Shown here in pieces: positions 1 to 13,782 of a stretch of 64,000 nt of DNA; position 1 is the stretch's first letter; each line of letters opens with the position of its first letter. The DNA is from Lithospermum erythrorhizon. Taxonomy: Eukaryota > Streptophyta > Magnoliopsida > Boraginales > Boraginaceae. The notes under the pieces are model-generated. The model had not been told where the DNA came from and searched no databases. It saw only the letters and a program-made list of their open reading frames with translations. A program made the position numbers and the translations under genes. The stretch spans positions 1,054,001-1,118,000 of the forward strand of contig JADFUC010000852.1 of NCBI GenBank assembly GCA_019722365.1, written 5' to 3'.

Positions 1-3000
1 TGTGGATTTTGATCATGGAGCTTTATTTTATAATTTTTAATACTCTTTTCTCCAATTATATATGGATAGATATATCATGGAGCTTGATATAACAAAGTTT
101 GTTTTACGTCTTTTAAATTGAAGAAGGTTGTGTTTTTTTACTCCAATTTCTCGATCATGCACCATAGTATGTAGCCAACAAAATATTTGATATCTACTAT
201 ACATGTTGGGATATTTAATTGGTTCACAATGGATGCCGGAAAATAAAAATGGTCATTGTGGATATTCAAACAACTATTTTATTTTGGCTAATTTATCTAA
301 AGACTGAATCCATCAAATCATTCCAAATGTATACATCTTAAACATTTCAACATTTTACGTGAACACCAGGATGATGAAGATATGAACTTCAAAAACGCCA
401 AGACCGAACTTTTTACGATATATAATCAATTTTGATAAAGGTAGTTTTGTCAAACAACTTCCAATAAACTCACTCACCTATTCTAATTAACCTAATCATA
501 CCTCATTTCTAACTTATCCCCTTTATTAAACTAGTAAAAAGTAATGCCATGGCTGCAGACGCGATAAATTATGGTTCTGTTATTTCTTTTTTATAATTAT
601 AAAAGGTAAAAAAATTGTAATAGATATTTTTTCTTAAAATAAACTTTTGTAAATTGTAAAGAGAATAAGTTTCCTAAAATCATGAAATTATAATTGCTTT
701 TATTCTTTGCTTTTCAATTTTGTTTCTCCTCGATGTACACTCTTCAGATATTATTAGTTTGAGTTTAACTCTATCTGAATTTTTGATATCGTGGTAACGA
801 ATAAACTTTTATAAATTTTGAAGAATATTATTTTTCTAGAATTATGAAATCATCAAACCTGGTATATCATATTTTAAACTTCCCTTATTTAAAAATTCAT
901 TGTCATACCTGTCATCAAACTTTATTCTTTATCTTTTGTTATGAAAGTTGATATAAACATCAGGTCGTTTGCCGCCATCCTCATTAAGATTAATTGATCA
1001 TATTTTCAGCTCTTGTTATTTTCTTTTTGATTGCTTGCTAATCGACTTCTTTATCTTTGGATCTATACTATTCTTCACATTTCATATTAATTTGGGTTTT
1101 ATTTTTTTCTTCGGGCACTCTATATCAATATGCTTTAGCCTTTTGTTAGTGTTTTATTTGTCTTCATGTATTCAAGCATAGATATTTTTAACAACTTCAC
1201 TCTTTTTTAACGACGAGAGAATTTGTTACCATCAATGTCAGTTTTCCTACAAATCGAACATATACTGAAATCGCGAATCAAATTAAGTATTTATTTGGTA
1301 TGTAAATTTATTTTCAAGATTAATTTCGGCCACAATGACGTGGATTCTAATAAGCAATTAAACATTAGAAATTCGTAAGGTTACATCCATCAATATAAAT
1401 AAACTAAATTGACCACACAACTTTGACGTGAATTATAATCTTAATTTGTGAAGAAAGTTAAAATATTGTATTTTTCATCTTTATGTATATTTCTATGATC
1501 GAGATAAATAAATAACTAAAAAAAATAAATCATGGATGACACGCAATTAACATTAGAATTTTGCAAGTTACATCCATCAAGTATAAATTTAAATCCTTAT
1601 AAATAAATCCTTCCATAGAAATTTATTTGTAATATAAACAAAAGCTAATCAAAATCAACTTTTGTCACACTTTAAATTTTAATAAGTAATTAAGATCAAT
1701 GAATATATTCAAGACAATTGACCAATTACTTCGTGTTTTATTAGTTTTATTTGTCATTCCCGCATCAGTCAGTAGCCAGAGTGTGATTATCACGCTCACT
1801 ATGGAATATGTCCACATAATGACATAATTATGATTCGTGATCTATGTCATCATTATTTTTTCAATACGCCGTATTTAATATCATCAAAATATGAAATTCT
1901 TCATATGTAGTTTAAAATACCTCAATCCATAACAAAAAGATTGTCTATATTGATTTTTAATGATTATGTTTATAATTTTGTAATCATAATTTATATACAC
2001 AACTTTGATATGAATAAAAATTATTATGTTAGTAAATTATATTGAAAACATTAGTATGTTATACATTTCGCCTAGTATATTATATGATATGTAAAAAAAT
2101 TGAATTAAAAATTAGAAAAAATCAAGAATCAAAAATTTAAAATTTAAAGTTCTGTCGGAAAGAAAGAGATCAATATCTACTACAACCTGCTACTGCCTAA
2201 TGCACATCGACATTAGGAAGACAAATTATCAAACTCTATTGCTGTCGCGCACGCCAATTTATATTTTATTTGCAAGGAATTATAGTTTCATGGGCTTGAA
2301 CATTAATAATAGACTATTCTTGAATTTTTAATTAAAGAGCGACCAAAAACCGTGGTAATAAAATTTATAGCTTATACATGATTTCATCATATACTTATAA
2401 AATGTAACATAAATTGAATAGTTTTATTATACGTGATTTTATTATTATAATTATAAAAGTAGAAAATAAAATTATCTAATAAATATACTTTTATATATTT
2501 TAAAGAGTATCAATTTGCTAGTAAAAGATCGTATACCTCCTCTTCATAAACTTCATTTCGCATCCATGCGATTGTATCTTATGTACATGTAAGACATGCT
2601 AGAAGTTATTTTCTTGGATATTGTGAGCGACTGAGGCCATGAATCCAAAATTTGCCTCATTCATACAATAACGAAATTTTGTGTAAAGATGAGAACAAAG
2701 CACGGTTTAAAAAATAAGTATCCCACATCGAGTAGTATGGCAGGCGACTTCAATTTAATACAGCGTTTCATCGACTCCAAGAAATCGATCGACCACTTTT
2801 ATAAATTCTAACGATACCGCTCTTTTACAAAACCCTCACCCATCCCCTTACATCGTGAAAATCGAACCACGACCTCTAAATATCTTCTTATCAGATCGCT
2901 ATCCTCCGAAACGGCGAAGTCATAACAATATCATTTATCTATTTTAAACTACATTATCAAAATTATTTCAAGTTAGTACTAAACAATCAAAACTTATGCA

Positions 3001-6000
3001 TCCTTATCTTTTTTTTATGAAAGTTAACATGTAGCGCCAGAATTGTTTGTTGTTATACTTACAATGAACCGACAGTTAAATATAATATGCATTCATTCAT
3101 GCTTCTTTTTTACTATAAATTCACTAATCTCACATAGAAATTAAAGATACTGAGATATTCATGACCATCTAGAATATTTGTATATATTTAATGCCCATTA
3201 CATTATTATACACAAAGATACTCTTAAATAAACTATCCTTATAATTATTTAAAAACTCTAAGTAAATAATCAATAAAATATTTCAACCAAGCTTGGCGAT
3301 ACTACATACAACCATCTGTAAAAAGATCGATGATTTTCTTTAACAATAGTCAAAATTATTTAAAACTCAACCAACAAAAATTCAAAAACTATGAATACAT
3401 AATTACCCATTTCTAAAATGTTGTTTAATTTTCTTTTGCAATAGGCAAAATTATTTAAAAGTCAACCACCAAGATTCAAAATTTATGAATACTACATACT
3501 AAATTCATCTCTAAAATTATTTGAACTCAACCAACAAAACTCAAAATTTGTTATTAATACATAATATATCCATCTCTCGAAAGAATGTTCAATTCTTCTT
3601 TTCAATAATCAAAATTATTTGAACCCACTATCAAAATCCTAAATTTACAAATACTATACCACGTCCTCCTAAAAGACTGTTCAACTTTCTATTTCAATTT
3701 CCACAATTATTTCAAATTTCAACCAATAAAATTTAAAAATTTACGACACAAACTTGCTACATACCTTCATCCCCAAGCAGTATTCTTCTTAATTTTCTTT
3801 TCAATATATAAATGTAACAAACATTATGATCCTTATTGGCATGTACAACTATGATTTGAATCAAAATTGTCCCCTTAATAGTAATTTAGGTCGAAAATAC
3901 TATATGTTGATATACTTTTCACTAAGTAATATACAAATTTTTATAAAATATTTGGGTTAAAAATTTAAAAAGTCAAAACTCGTCAAATTATTACGTCATT
4001 GATACATAACTTAAGTAGCTCCATCCATCGGGAAAAGATTGTCTATCTCTAGAATTATTTTTATTTATCAAATTATCAAACTTTGTAGTCCTAATTGATA
4101 TAATAACTTTGACTTGAAACAAAATATGTTATTTTTTAGTAAATTACATTAAATTACATTATTTAAAAAAATTCATCGAACATTATATAATATGTAGAAA
4201 AATAATTGAATTTAAAATTAATGAAGGGTATTATTTAGATCCATATTGAATCAAAATCGACCTCTTACCATTGCAACCTACATGTGAAAGGTTGGAATAT
4301 ACCAATTTCAAAAGTTACTATAATGCAAGAAAGATTAACATAAGACAATACGAACGAATAAAAATCTATTTAGTTTCAAAATTCAGACCAGACTACATAA
4401 GGAGTTTCAATATGAATTTAAAGTCGCTTTATGCTAATCTAATTCCAATACTTAAAGTAGATTTCATGATTTCAAAACTATAACCATATTAATATGTAAA
4501 AAAGGAAAAAAAATTCAAAATCAAAGTCAAAATAAAAACATAACCTTTAACCATATCATAAAAAGATCGCTCTCGTATCCCAAAAAATTTTATCAATTTG
4601 TTTTAATTTCATTAATGAGTTTAAATAGATATGTTCATTGTAATATTTTTTGTTTGTATAAATATATGTTAATTTATAAAAAATTCTTGAGTTAGTATTT
4701 TACAAAACATTTCTAAAAACTTACTTAATTATTTTCTACATGATTGGAAACTATCTTAAAAACGAAACTCTAAAACAACGATATGTCATATTAGCCGAAA
4801 ACTTACTACGACGGGTCCGGTATTTCCCCATTTACGTTGGGCCGAATTTTTTACCTTTTATAATAATTATAATAAAGAAATCACGTACAACGCGCGTCAA
4901 ATCCTTAATTATGGTCATGGTCGCCATTAATCGGTTGTTTATCCGCCATTAGAAGAAAAAGATGTTATCAATGAGACTATCGAGAATCAAAAATTAAAAT
5001 TGTACTTGATAGTTTTCGGACGCTAAGCACAGACGTGAGATTTTCCTCGTCAGTAAGCAATTTACTGGTATAATTATAAATGTTAATTAAAATAGTAGTT
5101 TAGAAAAACAAACTATCTAATAAATAAACTTTTATAAATTCTAAGGAACATTATTTCCTTAAAATTATGAAATTATCAAAAGCGAAATTATGATATACCT
5201 ATTTTAAATTTCATTATATAAAAATTCAGAGTTAATTATTGTTAATCCTATTAATTGTGATAATGGTCTCAATATTAATGCCTAGACATCTAAATATTTT
5301 TTTTCCTGCATTATTATTTCCCTTCATTTTTAGTGATACGTTTTATAAAATTTTGGCAGTGATAAAATAATGCAAAGACTCTCTAGACCTTCAAGTTACC
5401 CTACCCCCACCTCCATTATTGGGGTACTTGATTTTTTGATCAAATGACCACCAATTACTGGAACTATTTCGACAATTAACTCATCATAGCCAAATAATCA
5501 AAACTTCTCCTTCTTTGTTTTGTTTTTGTTTTATATGAAATGACAACTTCAGTACATCATCATCTTTATTAAGAAATTAGTCCTATTTTCACTGTTGATT
5601 CTTTTGTCGGGTCATGGTCACTTCTTTTTTGCCTTTGTATCATTGGCTTCTCCCCCTTTCTCTATATTATTTGGAGTTTTACTTACTTGTCCACCTGGCA
5701 TATCCCAACCATACGGACTTCGTTGATGAGCGCGCCTGCTATTCACACGGGTTCGAACCTCGCTCGTGATTATTGGGGTCGCTCCTAGGCGGGAGCTGTT
5801 ACCCATTATTCGCACCTCACGCTGCAAAGCCTGGCCCCTGGCGCATATCCCTGCTTATCCTCCTCGCTTACCGGCGGATTAAAAAGCAAAATGAAGCTTA
5901 AATGAAGCGATATATCATTTTTGAGTTTTACTTTATGTGAATTAATTTTCATTCTTTAATTGTTTTGCTAGTGTTATATTTTTATCTTCATGTATCTTTT

Positions 6001-6190
6001 TATTGTTATATCTTTTAGGAACTCCACTTTTTCGTCAATATTGTATTATACTTATTATAAGATAAATTTGAACCGATATTTTCCTATAAGGTAAATTTTA
6101 TAGCATCAAGTATATTGTACCTTCCGGGATTTTTAATAATATTCAAGAATTTTTAATAGCTAATTAAGAATCATTGTTAATGAATGACAT
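1..6190. other. AT-rich intergenic region, no gene recognised
   Basis: No open reading frame here resembles a known plant protein, and no splice-linked coding series is visible. The longest frames are about 70 codons of low-complexity sequence. The stretch is AT-rich, with many short A/T runs typical of decayed plant transposon DNA. The only compositionally different part is the GC-rich block near 5690-5885, listed separately. Confidence 0.6.
5690..5885. repeat. GC-rich block with a palindromic B-box-like motif, possible retroelement fragment
   Basis: About 200 bp are clearly richer in GC than the surrounding DNA. They contain GGTTCGAACC near 5750, which matches the internal RNA polymerase III B-box and reads on both strands. 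No tRNA cloverleaf can be folded around it: I see no acceptor-stem pairing and no CCA-proximal stem at the right distance. A tRNA-derived SINE or another retroelement remnant is the simplest explanation. No poly(A) tail or target-site duplication was found. Confidence 0.35.
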
Positions 6191-6191
6191 T

Positions 6192-6238
<47 letters not shown>
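6192..6238. repeat. (AT)n microsatellite
   Basis: A nearly pure alternating AT tract with one GT interruption in the middle. Similar shorter tracts occur near 7987-8009, 22473-22501, 34182-34223 and 38709-38752. Confidence 0.9.
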
Positions 6239-7251
6239 TTAATGAATCAAAGAACAATTTAATGAATGTTTTGATATTAGAAGCTTTATTACATATGTAT
6301 TAAACAAGCCAGCGAAAATCATCACAGATTGAATTTCAAAGCGACAACGGTATTTTAAAATAATTTTTTTTGCTAGAACGACAACTATAAAAATCTAATG
6401 GAGGTTATATGCAATTAATATATATGAGAGAAGGAAAGAAAATTAATAAGTTTCATATTAACAATAAACTAAAGTTGGTTCCATTAACAAATTAGTATAC
6501 TAACCTTTCATTTGTTAGTAAAAGTGTCAAAAAATGACAGTAATAAAATAAGAGCATAAACTAAGGGCTCATCATATTAATCATTTGTTGACACATACCT
6601 TATCGATGGATTCTTTGAATTCTTCTACGTAACAATGCACTTATTTTATGCCGCCAATTGGGGATCATAATATGTAAATATGTTTTCCGTATCTAGCTGG
6701 TAATCTAATTATTTACCTATCAATTGTAAAAATATTTTAAAAGAAGAGTTTTGTACACATATTATTGTATAATATAATGTACTTAGTTTATATTTCAAGT
6801 TATAATATTTATACCTTGATTCTTCTATTATATAACTTATTCAATATCTTTCCACAACTTGGTAATTGATTTTTTTAAGTTTTAGAAAGATTTATACCGA
6901 AGTTTTACTTTGTTACACATTTCTTCCACTAATTCCCTAGAACGATATATATGTCTTTCCTTGTAATAATTTTTTTTTTCCTTCAAATGTAAAACATGTG
7001 TTTATAATTTTTTTTTCTATTGCCCTCAGTTATATATTCATGATGGTTCCAAATTCATATTTTCTCTGAAAATTTACAACTTTATTTTTTCCTCCTTCTT
7101 AATAAATATGAGGATATAGTGAAGCTATCAACTTATATAACACAAAAAAAAATAAAGAAGGAGAAGTCAATATTTAGAATAATATTTTTTTGAATTTTAG
7201 TTTCAGTGTTATTATACATGTTTTTAGAATAACGTTTAGACTACTTTTAAT

Positions 7252-7702
7252 TTATAAAGTTTTGAATTTTCATAAGTTAAACTTATAAATTCTAAACTCA
7301 AATATTTTCTTAATATAAGATGTATAATTATATCATTAAATTATAATAAATATTCACACAAAATACTTTGTAATCTAAATACAGCAAACATCAAACGATG
7401 GGCCATCGAATTTTATAATCCAAACACAATTATGATTATAATTTATGAAGTTTGAATTTTCATGTTGAAAATTTAAATTTTAAACTCAAATATGTTCTTA
7501 ATATATGATGTATAATTATATCATTAAATTATAATAAATATTCACACAAAATACTTTGTAATCTAAATACATCAAACACGAAACTACGGGCTATCGATTT
7601 ATAATCTAAAACACAATTATGATTATAATTTACGGTTTGAATTTTCATAAATTGAAAATTTAAATTTTAAACTCAAATATGTTCTTAATATATGATGTAA
7701 AA
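7252..7702. repeat. Tandem repeat, period about 185-190 bp, 2.4 copies
   Basis: Successive units begin with TTTGAATTTTCAT at 7261, 7451 and 7636. Each continues through AAACTCAAATAT, TTCTTAATATA and a block containing AATATTCACACAAAATACTT. Units 1 and 2 are full length and unit 3 stops after about 65 bp. Unit similarity is high but not perfect, so the array is not brand new. It has no coding content. Confidence 0.8.
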
Positions 7703-8735
7703 CAATACTGCATCCCAAGTTTCAAAATTCCAATATTTTTTCTTAATTATCTGTAAAGATTCTACCTTTTTGCTTAATTATTCACAAAGGTTTAATCTTT
7801 TAGCTCAATTAGTTACAAAGCTTTAATCTTTTTTTCTAAATTATTCACAAAGCTTCAATCTTCTTAATTAGTTAATTGCAAAGATTAATCTTTGATTGTA
7901 CCACCACCAAATAAATATAATTCACCTATTGAATTTTCGCAGGCCTCCCAAATACTTCCATTTCAGCTGGAAAAATATAGACTGAAATATATATATATAT
8001 ATATATATAATTGGGAAAGTGGACAATTTTTCCGAAAACAAGACGCTCGGGTATTATGTAAAGGGTATAAAGATTCAATCTTTTTGACCATGACAAGTGC
8101 AACGGGTATAAAGATTCAATATTTGATTCAATCGCTTTTAGAAGATGGTGACGGGTGGAGCTGGATTATTTATTTTAATTAATAATGTTATAATAAGAAA
8201 TATTTTTTTATAGCATCTCGGCCTCTTACGGTATCATTGATTATAAAAAAAAAATTAATATTTGTTATAGTGACACTTAAATTTTGAGGAATTTTTCCTC
8301 TAAATAAAATCTTTTTAATATGACTCAATTATCCTTGGATTAAGGACTATTTAAAACTTAAATAAAAGTCAACAATTTAAAAAGATGATTTTCGAAAATT
8401 AAAATATCAAAAATATATTATAGGTGTCTATATAAAAAATTAAAATATTTAAATAAATATTTAAAATAATTTTAGTAATTGAGATATCTAGATGAAATTT
8501 AGCCTTTATTTTTTTCTTAAATAATACTTTCGTCTTCCAACGTTCCCTACGGGCTACGATGATGATGAGTTGCTTTATCATTCATTATCTAGCAAAAACG
8601 ATACTAGGCTCATTAAATCATTATAATTATATATGTTATACGTATGACGTTCTTATATTCCACTGTCATATTTATAATCATTTTAAAGTAGAATATGTCA
8701 TATCGGTTATTGAAATACATACTCATCAAATATAA

Positions 8736-8996
8736 TACTCTCTCTCCGCTGCAAAAATAAGCTCGATCATCTGTACCTAAAAAATATTTATTAAGCGAGT
8801 TATGAAATCAATGAAAACAATAAAGTTTCAATTTTCAAATGTAATATAAAGATTATTAACCAATAAAACAAAGATAGCGAATGACGATAGCGACTTGAAA
8901 ATTTCAATACATAAAGTTGCATCGAAAATCAAACAATACTTATTTCGACATAAAGACTTTATAGATTTATCACTTATTTTAAACGCTGAAGTACTA
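8736..8996. mobile_element. MITE-like repeat, copy A
   Basis: The element begins TACTCTCTCTCCGCTGCAAA and ends near GAAGTACTA. It shares several blocks with copy B a hundred bases downstream, including CCGCTGCAAAA(A)TAAG and ATTATTAACCAATAAAACAA. Its length of about 260 bp, TA-type ends and lack of coding capacity fit a non-autonomous DNA transposon (Stowaway-like). Confidence 0.5.
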
Positions 8997-9097
8997 TATT
9001 AAGCAATCATGAATTTATGAATTTAACTAAATATTAGATTAAATAAAGACGTTCTATTCATATAATGATCTCATATCTATTAGTAAGCAAATATATA

Positions 9098-9360
9098 TAC
9101 TCTCTTTTTTCCGCTGCAAAATAAGTCACCATTCAAATTCAAAAAACGCTTTATTGGGCGAGCGCCATGAAATCAACGAATAAAGTAATAAAATTAAGCA
9201 TTTTTAACGTGGACGTAAAGACATTATTAACCAATAAAACAAAGATAAAGAACGATTTATAAAGTTAATTTTGTAAGTTTTAATACAAAAAACAATGGAA
9301 AGAAACAATCACTTATTTCAAAACAATAATTTTGACAGACGATAACTTATTTTGGGGTAA
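9098..9360. mobile_element. MITE-like repeat, copy B
   Basis: Second copy of the family seen at 8736-8996, in the same orientation, about 100 bp further on. It starts TACTCTCTTTTTTCCGCTGC and shares the TTATTAACCAATAAAACAAA block. The far end is less certain. Confidence 0.5.
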
Positions 9361-11598
9361 GCATCTTGGCGAATTATAACTTTAAAACTATCTTGATAAT
9401 AATAAAGCATATTTAAAAAATATTTACATTTGATATATTTGATAATATTATACAATATATAAAATAATTAATTTAAAAATTAACCATTATATTTGAAAAT
9501 CAAACAATCTTGCTTGATCCTCGTGTAAATGGATGTAGTATATTTTATCTGGGAAGAAAGTTAAAAGTAATCGTATAATGCATGCAGCAGCTTTTTATAG
9601 GACCATAATCTGAAGCAGTCGTTGGCCCCATTTGCAGGTAGTTGTAACAGCTACGAGCCATAACAAAGTGTGTCTGACTCGGTCTACCTACATTTCTTCA
9701 AACCTCTCAGCTATTTTTTCGCACTCCCAAATTAACCAAACACTCCATTTTTCCACCATTAAACCATAGAAAAAGAAAACGAGAGGTATCGTAGAATCTT
9801 ATATAGAAATTCCAACACCTTAAAGATTTCTAAGTATTTCTACCAAATTCCTCCTGAAATTATCTTAAATCAGTTTCACATACAAAAGAAACAAAGGCAA
9901 TGCCAAAAGAAAAAAGGTACGCTACTATTTTTGTGGTAGACTATTTTTTCGTTTTCTTTGTTCTCTGTTCCAACATTTGTCCCCTGAAATCTTTGTCACT
10001 TTCTCCTTCTATCTATATCTCTTATCTAAGACTACAGAGTATATGAAGAGAGTTACATATACAGTAACACATATCCTAGAATTGCGGTGTAGGTTCGAAT
10101 TAAATGCAGTGAAAGAAGTCACCGTATTTAATTGGTTTAAAGGTCTACCGTCTTGAATCATGTCCATGATTCAACATAAATGGAATTCGAGCGATGGCTG
10201 AGCCGTGGTACCAGATTTAGCACTTTTCATATATGTATGTGATTGTTTTTAGCATTTAATGGTGTAGATCATTTAGGATCACTAAAAATGCGCAATTTAA
10301 TATGCCCAACTGCATAGAATATCATTCCAGCTCAATAAGAGGAAAAAGAAAAAATATGTTGAGCATTTAAGTCCTTATCAATAGTTCTGCTTTTCCAATG
10401 ATGTTTTTCTCTAACAGAGCAGGTTTTATAAAACGAAATAGATTCTTGTAGATGCCTACAACAGCATAGTTTATTGCTCCATTTTCTTTTTGTACTTGGG
10501 TAAAGCTTCAAATCCTCTCTATATCATTTGTTTCATTTTCTTGAATAATTAATGTTTGCTTATATTATTGATTACTTGTGTATGTATAGTACTATTCTAT
10601 CAATTTTATGTACATGTATGTGTTCTTTATGCTCGTGAGGATATATGAGTTTGACTTGGTACATTTATTGTTTACTTAGTCTTTATGCTTTATAGAAAAA
10701 GTGGGCTTATGAATACAAAAAGTAAGAATTCAAGAATAAAAAAGAACAATCTTTTTCATATTTGAGTATGATCTCTTGGAATATTGGTTGGAGAGTTATA
10801 TATATGTACATACATGATACATAATACATACATAAAATATTTGGTATGTGTCATTTACTATACTTATGTTTGTTTTCATCTCATTTCCTTTCCTATATAA
10901 GTAATGGCTCAATCATTTGATCTTCTTTGTTTATTGGAAAAGGATAATAGATTGTATGTAGATAATTCTTAGTTTTACATTAGGCAATCCAAATAAGTGA
11001 CATCTCCCAGTCAAATGTTCTGAACAAATTATGTGATTGTATTTAGAGTTTTATGTTAATATTCAAGAGTAAGGAAACAAGGAAAGTGTGGTTGAATAAT
11101 AAACATACAAGTCTACAACCTTGTTCATGATATGGTCTCATTTTAGTCGAGTAAGACCAAACCTTTTCTGGTGTCTTATAAATCTGCATATGAATCAAAA
11201 TGGTCTCTAAATTAATGGATCGCTTCTAATCTTACTCTTCGAAAGTTGTTTATCGACTCAGTGTTGTCTTAGTCCTATGTTGTTTGCTGCATTCGCATTT
11301 CAAAGTGGTTAATATTTTGCTTTAGTGGGCAGAGAATACCATCAATTCATCGCCGTTTATCTGATAATAGTTTACATTTTTTTCTGGGTCTATTTAAGAA
11401 GAGAGGCTTCGCTGAAACCTAAATTTGAATTCATTTCGAGAATAATCTTAATTCATCTTTCGTATTTTTCAGCTCATTGATGGTAATTTCATGAACAACT
11501 AATGACAATGAGGCTTGAATTATGGTGATGATCGTCTTCTGTGGAGTTGTCCACACAAATATACTAAAGGTGATGCTAATATTTTAAGCTTAGGAGGA
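9361..11598. other. Upstream and leader region of the DUF863 gene
   Basis: No separate gene is seen. A T-rich tract ending in TTTTTCAG at 11472 looks like a 3' splice site. The transcript of the downstream gene may therefore have a leader intron, with its last leader exon starting at 11473. One candidate upstream exon ends at the donor-like AAAAAAG|GTACGC near 9916. It carries a short in-frame ATG at 9900, but nothing proves that it is used. Confidence 0.4.
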
Positions 11599-13782
11599 AT
11601 GGAGCTTATTAGAGGATGCATTGATTTGAATCTTATTCATGGATTTGAGGATACTGGAAAAGAATATTTAAGGAACACAATGATATACCAGGAAGTGCTA
11701 TTTAAGAAACAGGTTATTTTCCATTATAAGAATTAAGTTCATCTACATCTAGTCTACCTCTACCATAACTGTTAGTTTCACTTATTATCTTTGCTTTTTT
11801 AGCAAGAAGTAATATGAACATGGTCAGTTTTGTTATATGGTTATCAATTAGATTATTGCATAAATAGTTGTACGTGATGTAGTGTGTTGCAGGACACGGA
11901 TTTATCTGTAATAGATGTATAGAACTCTTGCAAGACAAGAAGCCATGTCTCTTTTTCCATAGATACTATGCTGTTCTAATTGGACTTCCTTTTTATTAAA
12001 CAGGTCGTTGAACTCCATCATATTTATTTGGTCCAGAGGGATCTCATGAAGAACATTGGCATAAAAGGACCAGCAGTAATAAACCAATACGCTCCATCTG
12101 GAACAGAACAGTCGAATGCTGGTGTGAAGATCGCCCTTGGCATTGGTTGGGATGGTTGGCAAAACGGAGGGGACAGGAGCAACTATAGGGAAAAATGCGT
12201 AGAATTGGGGTCAGTGGGAGATATCAGAAATACATCACTTACTTCTCTAGCTGTTCCGGCTTGTTCCGGAGATAATCAAGATTCCCCCGATTGTGTCCTG
12301 TCAATGCACAGTTTTGCTAACAGTCCAATCATGCATCTCCCATATGGAGGCACCGCCTCTTCACCAGATGAAGTTTTATGCAGAGGTTGGTTTTGTAGTG
12401 TTACGATGAATATTATATTATCACGTCTTTCAGATATTATTTTTATGTATGTCGAGTTTTCATTTTCTGCAGGACTCAAGCATGACCATGATGATCTGCA
12501 GTTGAATGATGAAAAGACGAATGCAGCAAGTAGTTTCTATGAACGCCGAGAACTGGACCTTAATCAATATCCATGTGATGAATGGTTCTCCCAATTTAAT
12601 GATCTTGTCATGGATGATTCCTCCAGATTTAACTTAGCAAGTCCTTCACATAGATTGGTTGGAGAGTTTCAATTTGGTTTATCTCCTTGCTCTAATAATG
12701 GGAGTGAACACAGTGCTAAAGTCAGCCAGACATCTCGGGTTCAGCAAGATGCTGATTCTACCTACACGGAATCTGAAGGCAATAGTAGTCGTCAAAGTGA
12801 TCAGATAAGCATAGTGCACGTGCACCATACAGAATCTACAGATACTGGGTCTGTTTCTGGGATGTTACCAGGTATGCATAGAAATTCTGATAGCCACCCT
12901 AGGAACCATAATTTTATGATCACGCCAATGCCGTTGAATGAGACCTGTGTTGGCTGTGTAACAACCTGTAGAGATGTAGTGATACAGGGGAGCAGTAGTT
13001 TGATTGTCAAAGATGATGTTGAAAATTCAAATGTAAGTTTCCAAAGGAATACCGATGAAGATATAGGCAGTAATAAGTGTATGTCGAGCATGAAGGATTA
13101 TTCTGTCGAGGAATTCAGTGGCACCAAAATCGTCCAAGTTGGACATGGTCTTGGTTGGTCGAAGGTTTCTCCTCAAAGAATGTGTCACAATAATGACTCA
13201 TCTGCAGGCACAAATTCTTCACTGGAGCAAGACTCTGAACCATCTTCTATTAATGACGCAAAAGCTCAGCCATTGCATGAAACGAATGAAGAACCACCAA
13301 AATTTGACAGCTCAGTGCAGAGAGACGCGGTATCTTTGGTGTATTTTCTAGTAAATGGCTGTTCGAAAGATCAGGATGCAGTTGAAGAAACCAACAGAAC
13401 CGAAAATTTGAAGAAAGAACGACCTCAATATTCTTCAGAGTCGTTTGCATCCATCGTACTTAAGCTTCCTGAAAGCAATGTAGATGACTACTGTGTGACA
13501 TCAAAGCAATATGAACTCGATGATACAAATACTAGAGATTGTGGAATCAAATTGAGGAGGGGGTCAAGGAGGATAAAAGACTTTCGGAAAGATGTTTTGC
13601 CTCATTTGCCTTCTCTTTCTTCAAAAGAGATATGGGAAGATATGAAGATCATGCAAGACGCTCTAAGATCAAGAGAATACAAGAGGCAGAGATCCAAGGC
13701 GCAGAATGAACAGTGTGGGTCGAGTCACTTAAAGAGCAGGAGACCACGATGCAATCGTGTTGGTCGGAGGCGTAATACATGA
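11599..13782 (+). CDS. DUF863 family nuclear protein with an EAR-like LDLN motif (3 exons)
   Basis: Function is unknown; the DUF863 family consists of plant-specific, probably nuclear proteins. Exons are 11599-11712, 12004-12385 and 12473-13782, giving 601 residues. The first boundary joins ...FKKQ to VVELHHIYLVQRDLMK, the conserved helix near the N terminus of this family. An EAR-type LDLN lies at residues 193-196 and an IDLN near residue 8. The C-terminal family signature starts at about residue 524 (LRRGSRRIKDFRKDVLP, then the SL-S-EI-ED block) and is followed by a basic tail that could be a nuclear localisation signal. Many DUF863 proteins are nearer 1000 residues, so this is a short member. 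The start at 11599 is the first in-frame ATG; a short spliced upstream exon cannot be excluded. The second intron (12386-12472) is 87 nt and has no in-frame stop, so a plain ORF reads through it. Its T-rich sequence, GT/AG ends and hydrophobic translation show that it is an intron. Confidence 0.72.

Noticed and set aside
2720..2730. ATCCCACATCG, a perfect match to the plant snRNA upstream sequence element (USE)
   Set aside because: No TATA at the expected spacing and no U-snRNA-like sequence downstream. The motif TCCCACATCG also occurs in plant repeats.
5745..5760. Possible tRNA gene around GGTTCGAACC
   Set aside because: No acceptor or anticodon stems can be formed at the required distances on either strand.
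12801..13091. 96-codon minus-strand frame and other antisense frames over the DUF863 exon
   Set aside because: They are shadows of the plus-strand coding exon, with no family resemblance.
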